Positions 1 through 15,143 of a DNA stretch of 64,000 nt are shown here, one piece after another. The position numbers and the translations under genes were made by a program. The stretch is from Alviniconcha marisindica. Taxonomy: Eukaryota; Mollusca; Gastropoda; Provannidae. Under the pieces are notes generated by a model that was given only the letters and a program-made list of their open reading frames with translations, was not told the origin of the DNA and made no database searches. The stretch is from contig JABMCL010002869.1 of assembly GCA_018857735.1 (NCBI GenBank), positions 63,501 through 127,500 on the forward strand, written 5' to 3'. How positions within the stretch are numbered: the stretch's first letter is position 1; each line of letters begins with the position of its first letter.

Positions 1-29
1 GGGCCCCTCTGCACCAAGCAGTTACTGGG

Positions 30-245
30 GCAGCAGATGGAACACTGCCAGAGGAGGTGTCAATGTGCACCCATGCATGTAACACAGGAACCTCCATTTA
101 CCATTACATCCACAGGGACACACCCTGAGCCCACCATTCTTAGAGAATGGTGAAGGCTGCTGCCCAAACTAGGATGCAAACCCACAACCTTTCCATTCCA
201 AATGCAGTGTCTTCAGCGCCTGGCCGCATCACCTAAACAAATTCA
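30..245 (-). repeat. tRNA-derived SINE-like sequence
   Basis: On the minus strand, about 240-165, there is a tRNA-like head with a degenerate A box and a B-box-like GGTTTGCATCC preceded by AAGGTTGTG. A non-tRNA body follows towards base 30. It lies in the last visible intron or 3' region of RBM26. The B box differs at two positions from GGTTCGANTCC, so this is an old or divergent copy. No target-site duplication was found. Confidence 0.4.
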
Positions 246-444
246 AAGAGCACATTTTTCCATATACATCACTACATAAATGGTCTTCCATATCCCTCGA
301 TAAAACTATTCTGATGGCACAATATAGCATTATAGTTCCCCCTTCCCTTGCCCCATAGGATCTTGAGCTAGTACCTCTCCCAAGACAATTCTGGGTTAAA
401 CAGACCTAACAGCCACCACGGATAAAAATACTTATTCTGCTTAC

Positions 445-3400
445 CTCTTCCTCCTCAGTGTCAGCATCTTCCATCTGCTCACTTGTAACAACAGCAGAGG
501 TGTCAGCATCTGTCCTCACGTGAACCACACCCAAATGCCAGCGAATAGACAGCGGGCATTTCTTGAACTTTGCACCCGACACATTTGCCTGCTCACATAA
601 AAGTCATTGGCCAGTTAACTGCTTAGCAAATTTCTCCAGAAGCACAACCACATATTACAGACATCTCAGTTACAATAATGATCAAGGGAAAAGCTCTCGC
701 CCAGATTACTGTCAGGCCCTATTTCAGCAAGGGCTAACACAATCACATTTAGTGTTAAAAAAAGTATCAGTTTATCAAAAAGTCACTTCACTACTGTACA
801 TACTACTACCTTCAAGGATTCAGGCTGTTTATTCCTTTAGACCCTTGTGGGGTACAGAGAATTCGGCCAACATCAAAATCAGCATCGGTCAACAGGCATA
901 AAAATACAGAAAGAGAAGTACAATTAACTCAGTAATACACCATTAATTCAGTACTAAAAAACCTTCAAATCTAGGTCCTACACATTCTACACCTACCCAC
1001 AATACGCATGGCAGGTTTCATGTGATGTGATGTGAAAGCACACCTCATGTTTTTGTCATGGACAGATACACTCTGTGGCCTTAAATGAGATCAGCTTAAA
1101 CCACCCTACACCACTGTGCTTTACGGTCTTCTTCTAAAACTGGGGTAGTCAAAATTACCCCACCACCACCACAGCCAGACCACACAGATCTTCAAACGCT
1201 ATCCACTGAGCAGTACTAGAGTCTCTTCACACCTCACAAGATACAGTCCTAATAAAGAGAAAACATCCTAACTGAAAGGTGCCTCACCAGTTCCGCCTGT
1301 TTCCTGTTGGCAAAGGTGATGATGGCACACGGTACCTCTGGCCTCAAGGTGGTCTGCACAATGTCTCCATACAGCTGCAACCCAACAACTCATTTTCACC
1401 CTATCTCCATCTCTTACGCTTCACTCTTGCTGAGGAAAGTCCTATGCGGCAGTCATGCGGCAACACCCACCTGTCCAGTTATTTCCTGGTCTTAAACCAT
1501 AAGGTGGTTTGGCAAAAGTAGCATGTAGTAAGTTATCAATGGTAGAGCTCCACTTATCACACAGCTTGAATCCGGGGTGGGAAGTGTCAGTGGACTTACT
1601 AATTTTAGTGAGCGTGAGGTTTGTTGTCTGTTTACACCACCAGTGCAACTGTACTTTCCATTGAAAAAACAACAAGGAACAAACAATGTACTCAATTTTG
1701 GTTCATTTACACACAAGGCTGCTCAGCTTTTAATCCTTCTTTTTCCATGGGACACTGGGGGGGGATGGGGGTCACACACTCCTGGATCCCCCTAATATGC
1801 AAGAAAGAGAAGTAAGACACGTACATGAAGAGAATTAAGACACGTATATCAACACCACAAGAAGACTCGTTGCCGCATTTCTGGCAGACATACTTGCAGT
1901 TCTGTTCTGATCACATGCAGTAAATACACCTGCTGGACTGGAAACACACAACACACAAAAACAAACCATGTTTATGCTGTAAATACAGCTAGACTGAAAA
2001 CGTATCACACACAAAAACAAACCAATCAAAATTCATCATCTGCAGTTATTCTTGGGACCAGCCAAGCCAGGCCTACTGGGACTACAAAAATGTGTACCAA
2101 TTTGTTTTTTTAGACTGGCAGGCACATCGGTAACCTAGTCTGAGAAAATGCCAAGTTAGCATTTAACTTTTCACATGAGTGAGGGGAAAAAATCCTTATG
2201 CATACAAATCATGAACGTAATAAACAGATGAGAATACACTGCTGTTAAGTGGACTGAATCTCTTTCAGTCAATGAAACAAAATAACAACAAAATCTCAAT
2301 ACAAACATAATTAAATCTCTTTTGGTTAATACAAACGTAACAATAACCAAAACAACCAACACTGTCTAGTCCCATCCAGCAAAGCAGGCCCAGGCTCTTC
2401 ACAACAAAGTTGGCGTTCAAAGCTTTTCTTGTACACAACCCCGCACACTGGTCACCCCTACCCTAAGTAAACAGCAGGATGTAGACGATTCCCCTTTCTA
2501 TGCTATGTCCTTTTTCACAAAACAAAAACATGCACGAGTTGCAGAACCAGGAAGCTGCACCTACCGCAAAGTGCGCCTTGACCTCATCCAGGTCCTCCAG
2601 CTGAAAGCCACGCACCTCCAGCGACTTGGGCCTCTTGTCCAGGCTCATGCTACCTCCCACAGCCGTGGCACCGCGGCCTCGACCCTGCCACCAAGGCGCT
2701 GACCCACGACCCCTGGCCAGCCCACGACCCCGGCCAAGCAACCCCAAGGAGGCCGCCTGGAAAGAGAAAGGGTCTGACTGGGGCTGAAACACACACAGCA
2801 CAGTGGAGATAGAGATGAACACCAGTCAAGGACCACACGCCACAACATTGCCAGCACAGACAACGGTGTGCACAGGGCTGGCCGCACCTTGCTGTGCCTT
2901 TTTACGCCGCTTGTCAACCATGCAGCACCTCTCTCTATACTTTTTCCTACTCTTCTACAAAGAGGCAGTAACCACCATGTGGAGACACAATTTTTTTTTT
3001 TTTAATGAGTCAAGGGAGTTTACAAGCTGGTCTCAGAGGCAGCAGGTTGGACAACCAGATTTGTCGGTGCCTAGCTTTCCAATTTCCCTTCCCTTCCATG
3101 TTGGAGTCATTGACTGCCATGTAGTCTACCACCACGCATTGCTTGGCTCCAGGAAATGTATGTAGCAGGGAGTGTTAAACCGTGCAACATTCCGAGTCTC
3201 CGACACCTTCCTTTTTGTTCTCTTCCCCAAAAAAGTCTGCATACGCAACTCTTCTTGGTCACTCTGACCACAAACCAAACCACACACTTTTTTTTTTTAA
3301 ACTGTTAAAGCATATCACAGCTCTACTAGGGGTAACAATAAATCCAGTACCTGCCACAAGCACTACTGGAGTCAACCAGTGTCAACCAACCTGCTGAGTG

Positions 3401-6400
3401 AGCTCCACCAGGCGGTGTCTGAGGGCAGTAGTATCCTCCCCCGTCCCTTGCTTTGTCATCAGGTCCAACTCTGTGTCCAGAATGTCCTTCTTCATCATCT
3501 GCGGGGATGCTGCCACTGCTGGCAAGGACGAAGTTGCTGTGGCAACCACAGGACTAGAAGTAGGGGTGTTGACCAGTTTGTGCGATCCAGACAGCGACAC
3601 TTTCCTCGCTGGGGGCCCGCCTTTGCTGAATTTGAGTTTGTCAATGCTGTCCGATACCACTTTCAGCATCTGTCAGACCAACAACGAACCAAACTTACTG
3701 CTGTTTTTTTGTTTTCATTTTTCACACAAGCTTACTACCCAAGTGCTTTTTTACACCCAACCAACAACCTCCATAGAAGCAATCTAATTAATCATACAGC
3801 TTTGCCTGACCTGTAGTTCCCATATTTGCACAAGCGCTTTTTCACACCCAACCATAGAAGCAAATTAATCATATTGCTTTGCCTGACCTGTAGCTCCCAT
3901 AGTTGCACACACCCCATGATAACTAGCGGAAAATGCTCTCCTCCTCTCCCCAGAAGCAGTGGTTCTCTGTGCTATTTTGACTGGTCAAATAAGGCCATGC
4001 CATGCAACAACTTCCAGCACACAGGCACCAGGTACATGTCAGCTCTGGGTAACTTACAAATTATGTCACATGTGAAAAAATGGCTCAGATTTCCTAAATT
4101 TCAAGTCTTGTGAGATGGTAAAAATGCTGCTCCCACATACATATACATCAAACTGAAATAATTCACCATTAACATTTAACTTACCTTCATAATGTTAGTC
4201 TTTTCTTCCAGTGTCAGAGTGCTTTTACCCTTCTCCAGTTTGTCAAGCAACAGCTGAAAAAGTCAAACAAGGCAGTCAATAAAGCATGTTTAACTGTTAG
4301 CGGTGAACCAATACAGTGACATGCTTAACTGTCAATGTGAAGGAGCAGCCGAGACTGAAGCAATCTGACAAAAACAACACAACCAGTTCCACTGCCCCTC
4401 ACATGTTGCAGATATGACCACAACAATCCCTGGTGCCCGCCTCAACATTGTGAGCCACAGTTGGTTGCACACATACACAGTCACAGGCCTCCTGCTACAC
4501 ACACCTGTCCAAAGGATGAGTGGCAATGTAACAGCACAATTCCACAGGAAAGCTGCGACAGCACCAGCTGGACATGGTCTGTAAGACATCTGATTCCTAT
4601 CTCAACCATCCCCTATCTCTGGCTCCTATCAGACTGAAGTGCAGCATGAAAGAAAATATCAAAGGCTGCGTGCCGTAACTATACAAATGTAAGGGAAAAT
4701 AATGGAGCTATGAAGTCCTGGCAGGCAACCAACTATTGCCACGGTGGGTAACCACAATGAAACAATTAAAACCACGCTGCATTGCTTCAACCACACAAGT
4801 GTAACAGAAATAAAGGAGTTATGAAGTCCCTGCAGGCAACCAACTATTGCCACGGTAGGCAACCACAATGAAACAAGTAAAACCACACTGCACTGCTTCA
4901 ACCACATGAGTGTAATGGAAATAATGGCGCTACAAAGTCCTGGCAGGCAACCACCTATTACCACAGTGGGCAACCACAATAAAACTATGCTACATTTCTT
5001 ACCTTTTGCTGCGCAACCTGTTTCTCCAACAGTACATGCTTCTGTCTGTCCAACTCTGCCTTCTTCACAAGGGCCTCCTGAACAAGACAGTACAACACTG
5101 TTAGTTTATAGGAGACAGCTTTACTCATTGTTTGGGCTGATTTGGCATTGAGGTAGCTGCAGTGTGAATCATTAGGGATGTTACATTCACTCATCATCTG
5201 GGATGGATTGTGTGTGCAAGGCAGCTGCAGAAAAAACATGCTGCATAATCAGCATGTTCACTAGTAGTGCTGACAGGACTATTAATACTATGAGATGGGT
5301 TTAAATGAACATGCATGACTGTATCAAATTCACCATGGACAGCCAATTTATATGCCATTTAGGATGGGCTGGTACTGAGGGGGTCTTAGCTTATGCAAGC
5401 ATTAACTTCAAGATGCATGCAAATTGGAAATCGGCTTTACACAGCAGCAGCAAAGACCACTTCAAAAAAACAGGAATCATTTTCATGCAAACAGATTAGC
5501 ATCTTCAGAGTAACTGACCACCTGCATGTAAACCTTCACTTTAAAAACATTTTGTCCTCCGCTGCTTGGCTTTGAAACAACACGTTATGCAACATTCAAA
5601 CTTTGTTCCAGGAACCTGTTTCAAGATGCAAACGCTGCTAATTAAACAATTACCTACTAGTAACAAGACTTCCCTGCAAAGATCAAGGCAAGTTTGACTG
5701 GTTCTAGCACCAACCTTTTTCAGCTCTTCGGTTTTCTTGATGGCCTCAATGCGGGAGACAAAGTCAGCACTTTTGACAGCGGTGGGACTGGACATGGGGG
5801 TGACGGACATTCTGGCCCTGGCCACCTGCTGGTTGAACACCGTCTTCTTCAGGTTGCCCAGCGACGTTGTGTACACAATGCTCTGCACACAGTCACACAG
5901 CACAAATGATCACTGGCATCAGTGCAACCATTCACAATTCCTATCACCACCATCACCATTGCCAGAGGACATATAACGATGCTCTGACAATCACCCATCG
6001 GTGCCTACAAGGGAGCAGTGCAGGAGAGCCTGCACAAAGAGATCACCTTGCTGATTCCAATCAGCTCTCTGGGTTCTACGCGTAGTACTGCTGGCAGTAT
6101 CTGAGACAACACTTAAAAACACAAACTGCAGGCTGAACCATGGATGGCAAATCAGGAATGCTTCCCCCAAATTATTTTAGTTTTTTTACGATCCCACTTT
6201 CAGCCTAATTTTCCTCGGAGCTGAAGCATTTCATCAGACCACAGTATAAGGGAGGTCCCACCTCCTGAGAGCTGAAGATAGACGATTAACTTCTCAGCTA
6301 GTCCTGAAGATCCAAACTGGCATTTCTCCCACAAAATTCATAAAGCACTGGCAAAGAGACAGAAACCACCCAAACAAAGAGACATGCACACAAAATGAAG

Positions 6401-9400
6401 AGGAGCATCACCTTGTCTATGGCAGCCTGGGCGGTGGACTTGGCCACGTTGTTGAGGGACAATTTGTGGGCAGGTGGAATAACGGCCTGACGAATGCTGT
6501 TTGGTGGCTTGATGCTGCCATCCTGGGAAGTGCTGCTCACTGCTTCTGTACTCGACTGAGTAAAACACAGAGTAGAATACCTGAGTTTTGTAAGGAGTAG
6601 AACAGATTATTCTCCTAACACCTGAGTTTTGTAAAATGTAAGGTACCATGCAAAGCGGATTATTCTTTGAACAGATAATTTTGTATGCTGTCACATATTC
6701 TTTGAACACATGATTTTGTATGCTATCACAAGTAAATTACTCTTTTAACATGATTTTTGTAAGATGTATCAAAATAAAACCAAAAACACTAAACTTTAAA
6801 GATTTGGCAAAAAGTTGCACATCAAGCATAAGCCATCAGTCAATCATATCAAGCATAAACAGTCAATCTATAAGCTACAATCACAATCTTTTGTATTTTT
6901 CAAAATACACACACAGAGAAAGCCTGCATGATGACATGGTATTTCAACACTGACTACCAGAATCCAGCAAATTTAGTCCACAAGACATATTTCTGTCCCT
7001 ACAATGAGTATTGCTACAACATTGGTTTAGATGCCTGCTTTCACTTTAAAAGCCATGCTATTGATAATCACATTTTCAAGCGTTCCCATGCGATTTCTAA
7101 ATAACAAAGTTCTCACGGGAACACTTGAAAACGTGATTATCAATAGCATGGCTTTTAAAGTGAAAGCAGGCATCCAAACCAATGTTGTAGCAATACACAC
7201 AGTCATGACAGAAATATGTCTTGTAAATGTCCACACACACACACACACGTTGCTCATCTCACCTCCACAGGATCATACTCAGAAGTGGAGGGCTCAGCAG
7301 TTGGCTGGCTGACAGGACCCAGGCGGGCGTAAACCCCTGATCCCCCGAGACCTGAACTCCCACTGACTCCAACTTCCATGTTCTTCTTCTGCTCCACAGC
7401 TACCAAGGGGGAGATGAAGTTAGCTTTGGAGTCTGCTGCCAGCTTGGCACTGGGGCGGTGCCAGAAGAGTTTGATGAATCTGTTGTTGAAAACTGGCTCG
7501 CTGCTGTGGTAGGCGCTGGCTGCTTCGTTGTTGCGTGAGAATGAGATCAGGGCTGCTCCTGGGTCACCTTCGAAGTTCACCTGTATTGGAAGTAAGACAA
7601 GTCTGGTTATGGAGAAAGAATGCCAAGCATGGTTATCTAAAACTAAGCAAATATAAATAGCATAATTCTGACTATACAGCCGACACATGGTTGCTTCAAA
7701 CCTCATCTTGCATGTGAAACACGTTTGATGCTTTCTTTAGAACCTGGCCACTCATTAGCAAATACTGATAGGTGATATGGAATTTTTGCCAATGTCAATG
7801 TGTACAACTGTATGAATAAACACTAAAATGTTCACCTTTAATGCATAATGTAGTAATACATACAACCAAAAGAATAAAGACTTTTCAAAATTCCTTTTTT
7901 AATGCACATAACTGGCACCTTCAAACAGAGAAAGATGTGCTATTTGCTATAGTCATAACCATGTTTGTATCAAGGACCACATCCTAAGTTTTCCAAAAAC
8001 ATAGTTTTACTGTAGTATCCCCTTCAGTAAAAGTACATAAAAAATTGCACACAAAGGTGCAAAAGTCATGCATCACACTGAAACCCTTTTCCTTATGTCT
8101 GGAATGGGTTGACTTATTGAATATAAACACACATGTACTGTACTTCCCATACTGTGACATTCAACATACACACTATACACCAGCCGACAGTCTTTCCCTC
8201 TACCCATGTACCCCTATGTAAGCTCTATCTATAGTCAAACTACTCCTGACCTGAATGTTGGTCAAGTTGCCAAACTTGCCAAAGTGTTCATTCAGTTTTG
8301 CAATGTTGTTGAATTCTGGTGGAATCTTGCGGACTTCCAGCGTCGTGTTGGTCTGTCTGAACTGCTGCCTCTGGAAACCTGGAGAACAGCACACTCAGAC
8401 ATAAAATCAAGCGTCAATGGAAAGCTTTTTCTCAAGTGCAACTCATGTTGCAAGACTAATCTTTTCCGTTCCCATAAAAAAACGTTAAACATGGTTGATC
8501 AACATGGAGCTGAAACGGACCTTTCCCTTTCAAAACCCTCTCACAAGACAAAGCAAGCTTCTCACCTCCCAGCCTGTTGAAGTCGAAGGACTTTCTAGGC
8601 CCCTGCGCTGAAAAGCCATGGCGGGGATTGAAGTGTGTTCGCTGCACCAGTCTCAAGGCCCCATCCTCCATCTCTGCATGCGATCGCTTGGACGGCACGA
8701 CCACCCGCGAGGGCACAGAGGGAGGGGAAGGTTGTGACTCCATCGCTGAACAAAACATTTTGTACAAATTCAAGGATGGAAGCGGGAACATTTGAAGATC
8801 CTGAAAACCTGCAAAGGGTCCTGGGGGCTGCATTGGCAATGAGACAAGGCGACGCAATATGACCAAAATGTCATCAGGCTGATCATTAAAAGGAAATTCC
8901 CAATTTACAAATTTTAAATTAAAGGGGGATTCTGGAAAATCAAAAGGCCATTTCATTTCTTGCAAACTGGACTGCCAACACAACAGCAGTACCTTGTCAA
9001 TACAACCCTGAAATTGATCCAAGAACTGCAATGGTCTCACTTCTTACTTACTACTTACAGATAATGCAGTTAATTTATATTACAAATTCACTTAGGAAGC
9101 ATCAAATAAACCAACACATAAAAAGAGTACCAGGGGTGTATTTCCATTTCACACTCATGAAATTTCTCAGGTTAATTTAATGACTTTAAGCACAGAAGTC
9201 TCACAACCCATTCTTCTCTTCTGCAACTTTTCTGTCAGAAGGGTGTCAGTTATGCCCAATAATCTGAAACAGCCAGCATACATTGTTGATCCAGACACTG
9301 TCATGTGTTCCCACCTTTCTCCTCCTCGTCTTCCTCCAAGGTCCTCACAGGCACCAGGTCCCGCGGTCGTGGAAGAGGTGGCGGCACGTTGAGAGCTGCT

Positions 9401-12400
9401 GGGGGGAGAGGGAAGGTGCCAGGGGGAACACTAGAGGGAGGGGGAGTGGCCCAGAACGGCTGACGAGGAGACGGGGCGGTCATGGCTGGAGCTTCTGGGT
9501 TGTACCCTTCTGGCTGGTATGGCTCCACTGAAGCACAACATCAAACTTCTTAGAAAAACAGCAACAACCCCACCCACCCCTTCCTAACATATATATCTAC
9601 TCCCCCCCCCCCACTGAACTTAAGTATGCATCCTTACACCCAAACACACACTCCCTAGCAAACAGCCCTTGCCAAAGTAGTTACTTGATGTTAAATACCC
9701 AGTCAATTGTAAAGGGTCATATCAGGGGAAAACTCTCACTGTTCACATGTGATAGAAGAAGACTGGGGAAGAAAGAAAAAGACCAATAAGACTACACTGA
9801 AAGAGGATTTTAAAAAAACCCAAAAAGGTTGAATGAAGAGGCGAGCAAAATGACAAGGCAGAACTGCTGGCAGTCATGCACAGCTGTGTATTCCAACCTA
9901 CCCCAGGCTAGTTAATGGGGAAATGCCAGACAAGTTAAAGGGGAAACCTTTTCTAACTGTGGATTCTCAGCAGAGGGGATGTTCATTTCCTCATAAGCGG
10001 TCCTCCAGTGGGCCCCAGATAACAACAAAAATCAGTGTTTAGAAAAGCCAACTCTAAAAGCATCCGCACACCAACCCCTCTTCACCCTCAAACAAAACAA
10101 AATGACTAGGGATCTGACCTGGCCTGGGGGGTCTGGCAGGCCCTGGCCCCGGGGGCCTGATGATGGTTCCAGGGGGAGGCACGTTCAGGCGCGGTGGTGG
10201 AAACCCTGGGCGTGGGGGAGGCACAGTGAGGGCTCCTGACACAGGTGGTGGAGGCAATGGGTGACCTGCACAAAACGTCACTTCTATACTGAACCACACA
10301 TTCAGTCAGAATGGAAGATGAAGGAGGGTGAAAGATTAAGACCCAAAAACATACAATGTCACCTAAGCAAAACATCACTTCTACACTGAACAACACTACA
10401 GAGCATCATGACTGCACACAGCAACTGAATGTTTAGTCAAGAGAAGAGTGAAACATTCACAGTGTCAGAATGGGGGAACATGAAAGGTGAAAGACCCGAT
10501 GACGTAATAAGACTCCCTCGCTAAGATGGAGGCAGCTGATTTTCACTTGCCATACACCAAGGGCAATATTTATCATCTCTCTCTTTTAGCAACCACTTAT
10601 TGTAAGCAAACCGTCCTGAAACACACACTGTCCTGACATCTTTAATTCATATCCCTGAAAGACACCTCAAACTCATCACAAACACTTTGGGCTAATACTG
10701 TCTGTGCATTTAATAATAACACAAAGTTTAAACTTGATTGGACAAGACATCACTTAGAAAATACAACGTGCAGTTTCACCACTGTAATGTCTAAGTGACC
10801 TTCAAATGATGTGGTCATCAAAAGCAGCATGAACAGAAAAAGAGGTTATAACCATGAAAAATTCAAAGACCCCCATTGAGAAAATGCTAGACAAAAAAAC
10901 AAAAGGAAATGTTAGTGTTCTTGTCAACACAGAAAATTTTATTTTATCCCTTAACCAAAGCTAACATCATTTAAAGCATTACAATTTACATGCACAAGCA
11001 AATCATACACCCGTACAAGTATTACACACTATTTCATTTAATTTTTTTAAGTTAGCAACTTTCACCATTTTTCCATCCATTCTCACAAGGTAATGCAGGT
11101 ACTGCTTAAACGCCTTATTAATGAAAGCAGACGTGTAAAGTATTTAAAAGAGCAAAGATAAAAACTTGACATTAATTTTGAATATTGCAAACGCTTTGCA
11201 TCTGGTATCCAACCTGTAAGAAATGCTGAAACAAGACCATGATAACACATGTACTGATAGAAGTCAGGGAAAGGGGTTCCTTTTTCAATTCCAACCAAGC
11301 CATGCCTGCTGCGCCTTCCCCAGGCTGAAAGCTTTACCTTTAGGCAAGCACCAAGTGGACATTACCTGCAGGAGGAGGAGGGAAGGAGAGGACATTCGGA
11401 ATGCCAATATCTTCCACCACCACAGGGTCCATGCCATGGTCGTAGGGGCAAAGATCGCCCAGCATGCAGAATCCCTTCTCTGCAAAACCATACAGATGGC
11501 CACAATCATGTCGCAGCACTTCTAACATACACACCAACCCAACCAGAATTCATCAACCAGGGGTCGCACGCATACTGCAAAACTTCAGGTGAACATTTCA
11601 CCTACAAGATTCAAACATTTATTTCTTTTGTTTTGGATGCAGCTCTGCTGTGTTGGTATATGCAATGTTGAGATCATCAGTTGTAATAAATCGTTGACAG
11701 TCTGAATGTGTCATGGCAACAGATGAGACACCATGCACTGATGTAGTGTGTTTAATCAACGAACAAGTGAAGCCATCTAAAAATAAGTTTTTCACCCTTT
11801 GGTTTACTTGGGTATGTGGTATCATAATGGAATTGTAGTTACACTGTTTACTATGGCAGCTGAGAAATGACGACAAAGAAACAATACTGCACTCATAGGG
11901 GCTAGATAAAGGAGCGTCAGAAGCAAAGCACTCTTCCATGTTGAAATTTCTTTCCATGGATAATTATCATATAATGCATTTCCTTCATCTAGTGTGCAAT
12001 TTTTGGTGTGCTCTGTTTAAGTGATAAAAAAATGGTCTATGTCAGCTATGTCAGTATGACCCCTGCCATCATTTTATTTAGCCTACCATGTATGTACCAG
12101 AACTGAAGATAAGTGAAAGGAACAGAAGAAATCAGTAAATAATGGAATGCAGGCAAATAAATGAAAAACCAAAACCCCAAACTAAAAAGAAAGTGGAGAA
12201 GAAAAAAAAGTGTAGTAATGATTGCAAAAATTAAACTACACAGCAAACATACTGTAATTAAATAAATAAATAGCAAACACAATATCCATAAGAAGTGAAC
12301 CCCTCCAAACAGGATGATGCCGCCTATGACCACAGATGACAATTTTAGGCAGAAAAACAATTTGTCTACAAGGAAAGCTCAAACTACCACTCCTAGTCCT

Positions 12401-15091
12401 ACCTGTCTTACCACAAGTCCTGCCATTATTATATCTAATCCTATTAACACAAAGCTACAAAGCTGTAAGCACACTAGTGAAGATCTCTGAATTTTTTATT
12501 CAATTCCAAAATGTAATAGTCCCTGCTTTTTGCCAAGAGTATTGTGATATATATGCTTGATGATGAAGAATCAACTGATTTTATTAAATCAGCAGAGGCA
12601 AAATTTCTCTATTCACCTGAGTAAACAAAACAGACCCATTACTTACTCTTCTACAGCTGGCAGTTTTACACCAAAATTATGGCAAATTCTCTGTGGGCAA
12701 CTTTAAAGCTTGCTTTTACTGGAATGCCATTGGTTTCTGACCAACACAAAAGCATGGGTTTTCACAAAAAGACTTCAGAGAAACGTATACAAAGACGTTA
12801 TATATTAACTGCTAAAACTCCAATCCAGCAAGATAAATTTCAGCCGTTTTGCCTTCAAAAGAAAAAAGCCCAGAGGGTAGAGACCGCACTAAAAACTTCT
12901 TCCGAAACAAAAGCGAGCTCGTCCCAGTCCAGCATGCCCCCTTCACCTTCCCCTCCGAGACCAGAAGCAGCAGTGACATACCATCAAAGCTCTGGCACCT
13001 CATGCGTGCCTGTCCTGCAGCCCCTGCTCCCGGAGGGGGAGGGGGAGGGGGAGGACCCCCCGGGCCCGGAATGATGAGCGGCGGTCCCTCCCCTGGGGGT
13101 GGTGGCTCCTGGGGCTTGTGACCCACATTCAGCAGGCTGGGCAGGGACGAGTTGGAGGTCACCACCGCTGGATAGTGGCCATTGTCCTGCGTGGGGGTTG
13201 AGCCGCGACTGTCCGGCTCCACTCGGCCTGTCAAAAATATAACGGTTTGCATTTCCTTCAGCCTTCTCCCTTTTCATTACTCACAGTATAAACTATGATT
13301 GTATAAAACACTGAAAATCTTCTTTTTCTAAGCTCGTGCAAGCTTCAACAGTTTCCTGAAGCAGAGCCCCTCATGACAGCAGGCAAACAATCAGACAAGA
13401 ACTTCAACCCTGAACACTCTCTGTAAAACCCTGCATGCCCCACAAACATACCACCACCCATTTTACAATGGCATTTTATACACCTACCAAGCCTATGGAG
13501 TCCAAAGATGTGTGGGTAAGGCACTCACCAGCTTTGCAGCAGTTTACCCATTTTCAACTGCTGGTATTGCTCTTGATCACAATGGACCATCCCCAAATCA
13601 GCAGCATCAAGCATAAACTGCCCTGCATGCCTACCTCTGGACCGCGAGCGAGACCGCGGCCGACTCCAGGAGCGTGACCGACGGATCAGCTTCTCCCTCA
13701 GATCTCTTTCCCTGGGACTGCGCGACCTCCCCCTGCGCTCCGGGGAACCACGGTAGCGTCGAGGGCTGCGAGACCGGCTGCGCCGACGATAGCGTCTGTC
13801 TGGTGAATAACGGCGGTCTGGAGAGTATCGGCCCCTGTCTCGGTCATCATACCTGCGCCTGCGTTCATCTCTGTGGAACAACAGACCCATCTAGTGTTAG
13901 CACAAATCATCATACCTGGAAACATACACAAAACATGGACATCTGAGTCAGACTACTGGAAAGCACTTAGCAGCCCAAAAAATATTTAAAGCATGAGAAA
14001 TTGCTCACTTTCAAGTGCTCTCACAATTTATCACTTGTGTCAAGATCAAGCATTCTCACAACACTTATAAGTTACATACAGCAGATGATCACTGTTTTAT
14101 CTAATGAACACAATCTGTTAAATACTATTTACAACATATGAGGCACTTGCTGATTTTTTTATGTGTTACAACTTATATTACATTCTATTTGTACATGCAC
14201 ACAGGTTTAGGATTATGTCCATAATGTAAATTTGTAATGTAAAACCTAACAGTTTTACTGAAGCCAACTTCTGTTTGTTTTTCAAATGATCATTTCGATT
14301 ACTATAATTTGTAAACACACGAAAAAGAGATTAATAAATATTAAATGAATAGCATTAAAAATAAAAACACAAGAAGCTCAGCTGACTCAAGCACGAAACA
14401 TGGACAAAAAAACCATGAGGAATGAGAAAGAGTGGATACTTCCCTTATAAACTAGCTACTGCACAATATCTGTCAGCTGCACGTGCCTTTCCCATGTTGT
14501 CGTGCCTGACAATTTGGTCATGCTCACTCAAACTAACATCAGTAACACAGTAACATGTACAGGCAGTGCTCCCCGCAAGTTATCATCATCCAAAGTTCAA
14601 CAGATTTTGATCAAAGCTGAAACAGTGTCCAAGCAAAGCTCAATGCATGTACAGTTTGCCAAAGCGTTACATAGACTCACATTCTTTCATACGAGTCAAA
14701 ATGTGTTTTGACGGTTACACCTTCACAAGGCATCAAAGGAGGGAGCACTGACCACCTCTGGGGAAAGGAAGTCCGTTCCCATACAGTCCTGGGGAAGAAA
14801 CAGTGCAGCCAGTAATTGGCCCGGCGTGAAATCAAGTTGATGATTCGTCTATGTTCTAGATGAGGCAATGGCTAATGACAGGTATGCAGGGATGAATTTT
14901 GGCATCTGACATTGGCCACAGATTTGCTGACTGCCTAAAATGTTTCATGCAGTCCTGGGCTCCCCTTTTTTCACAACTCTAGCATGTGGACTCACCCCTG
15001 TTTTGCAATCTAAAACTTAGTCTAGTAAAAGGTTATTTTCACCCTCTTCAAAAAATTCTAAAGGATATCCATTTTTTGTTTTTGTTTTTTG

Positions 15092-15143
<52 letters not shown>

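Noticed and set aside
7201..7260. Possible duplicated donor at RBM26 exon 12 caused by the foldback element
   Set aside because: The inverted repeat stops about 40 bp before the donor, so the splice site is not part of the repeat, unlike the AFG2A arrays.
8456..9040. Extended reading frame upstream of RBM26 exon 10
   Set aside because: The conserved protein enters at 8745 after a good acceptor in phase 1. The extra 5' frame does not resemble RBM26 and would skip the proline-rich exons.
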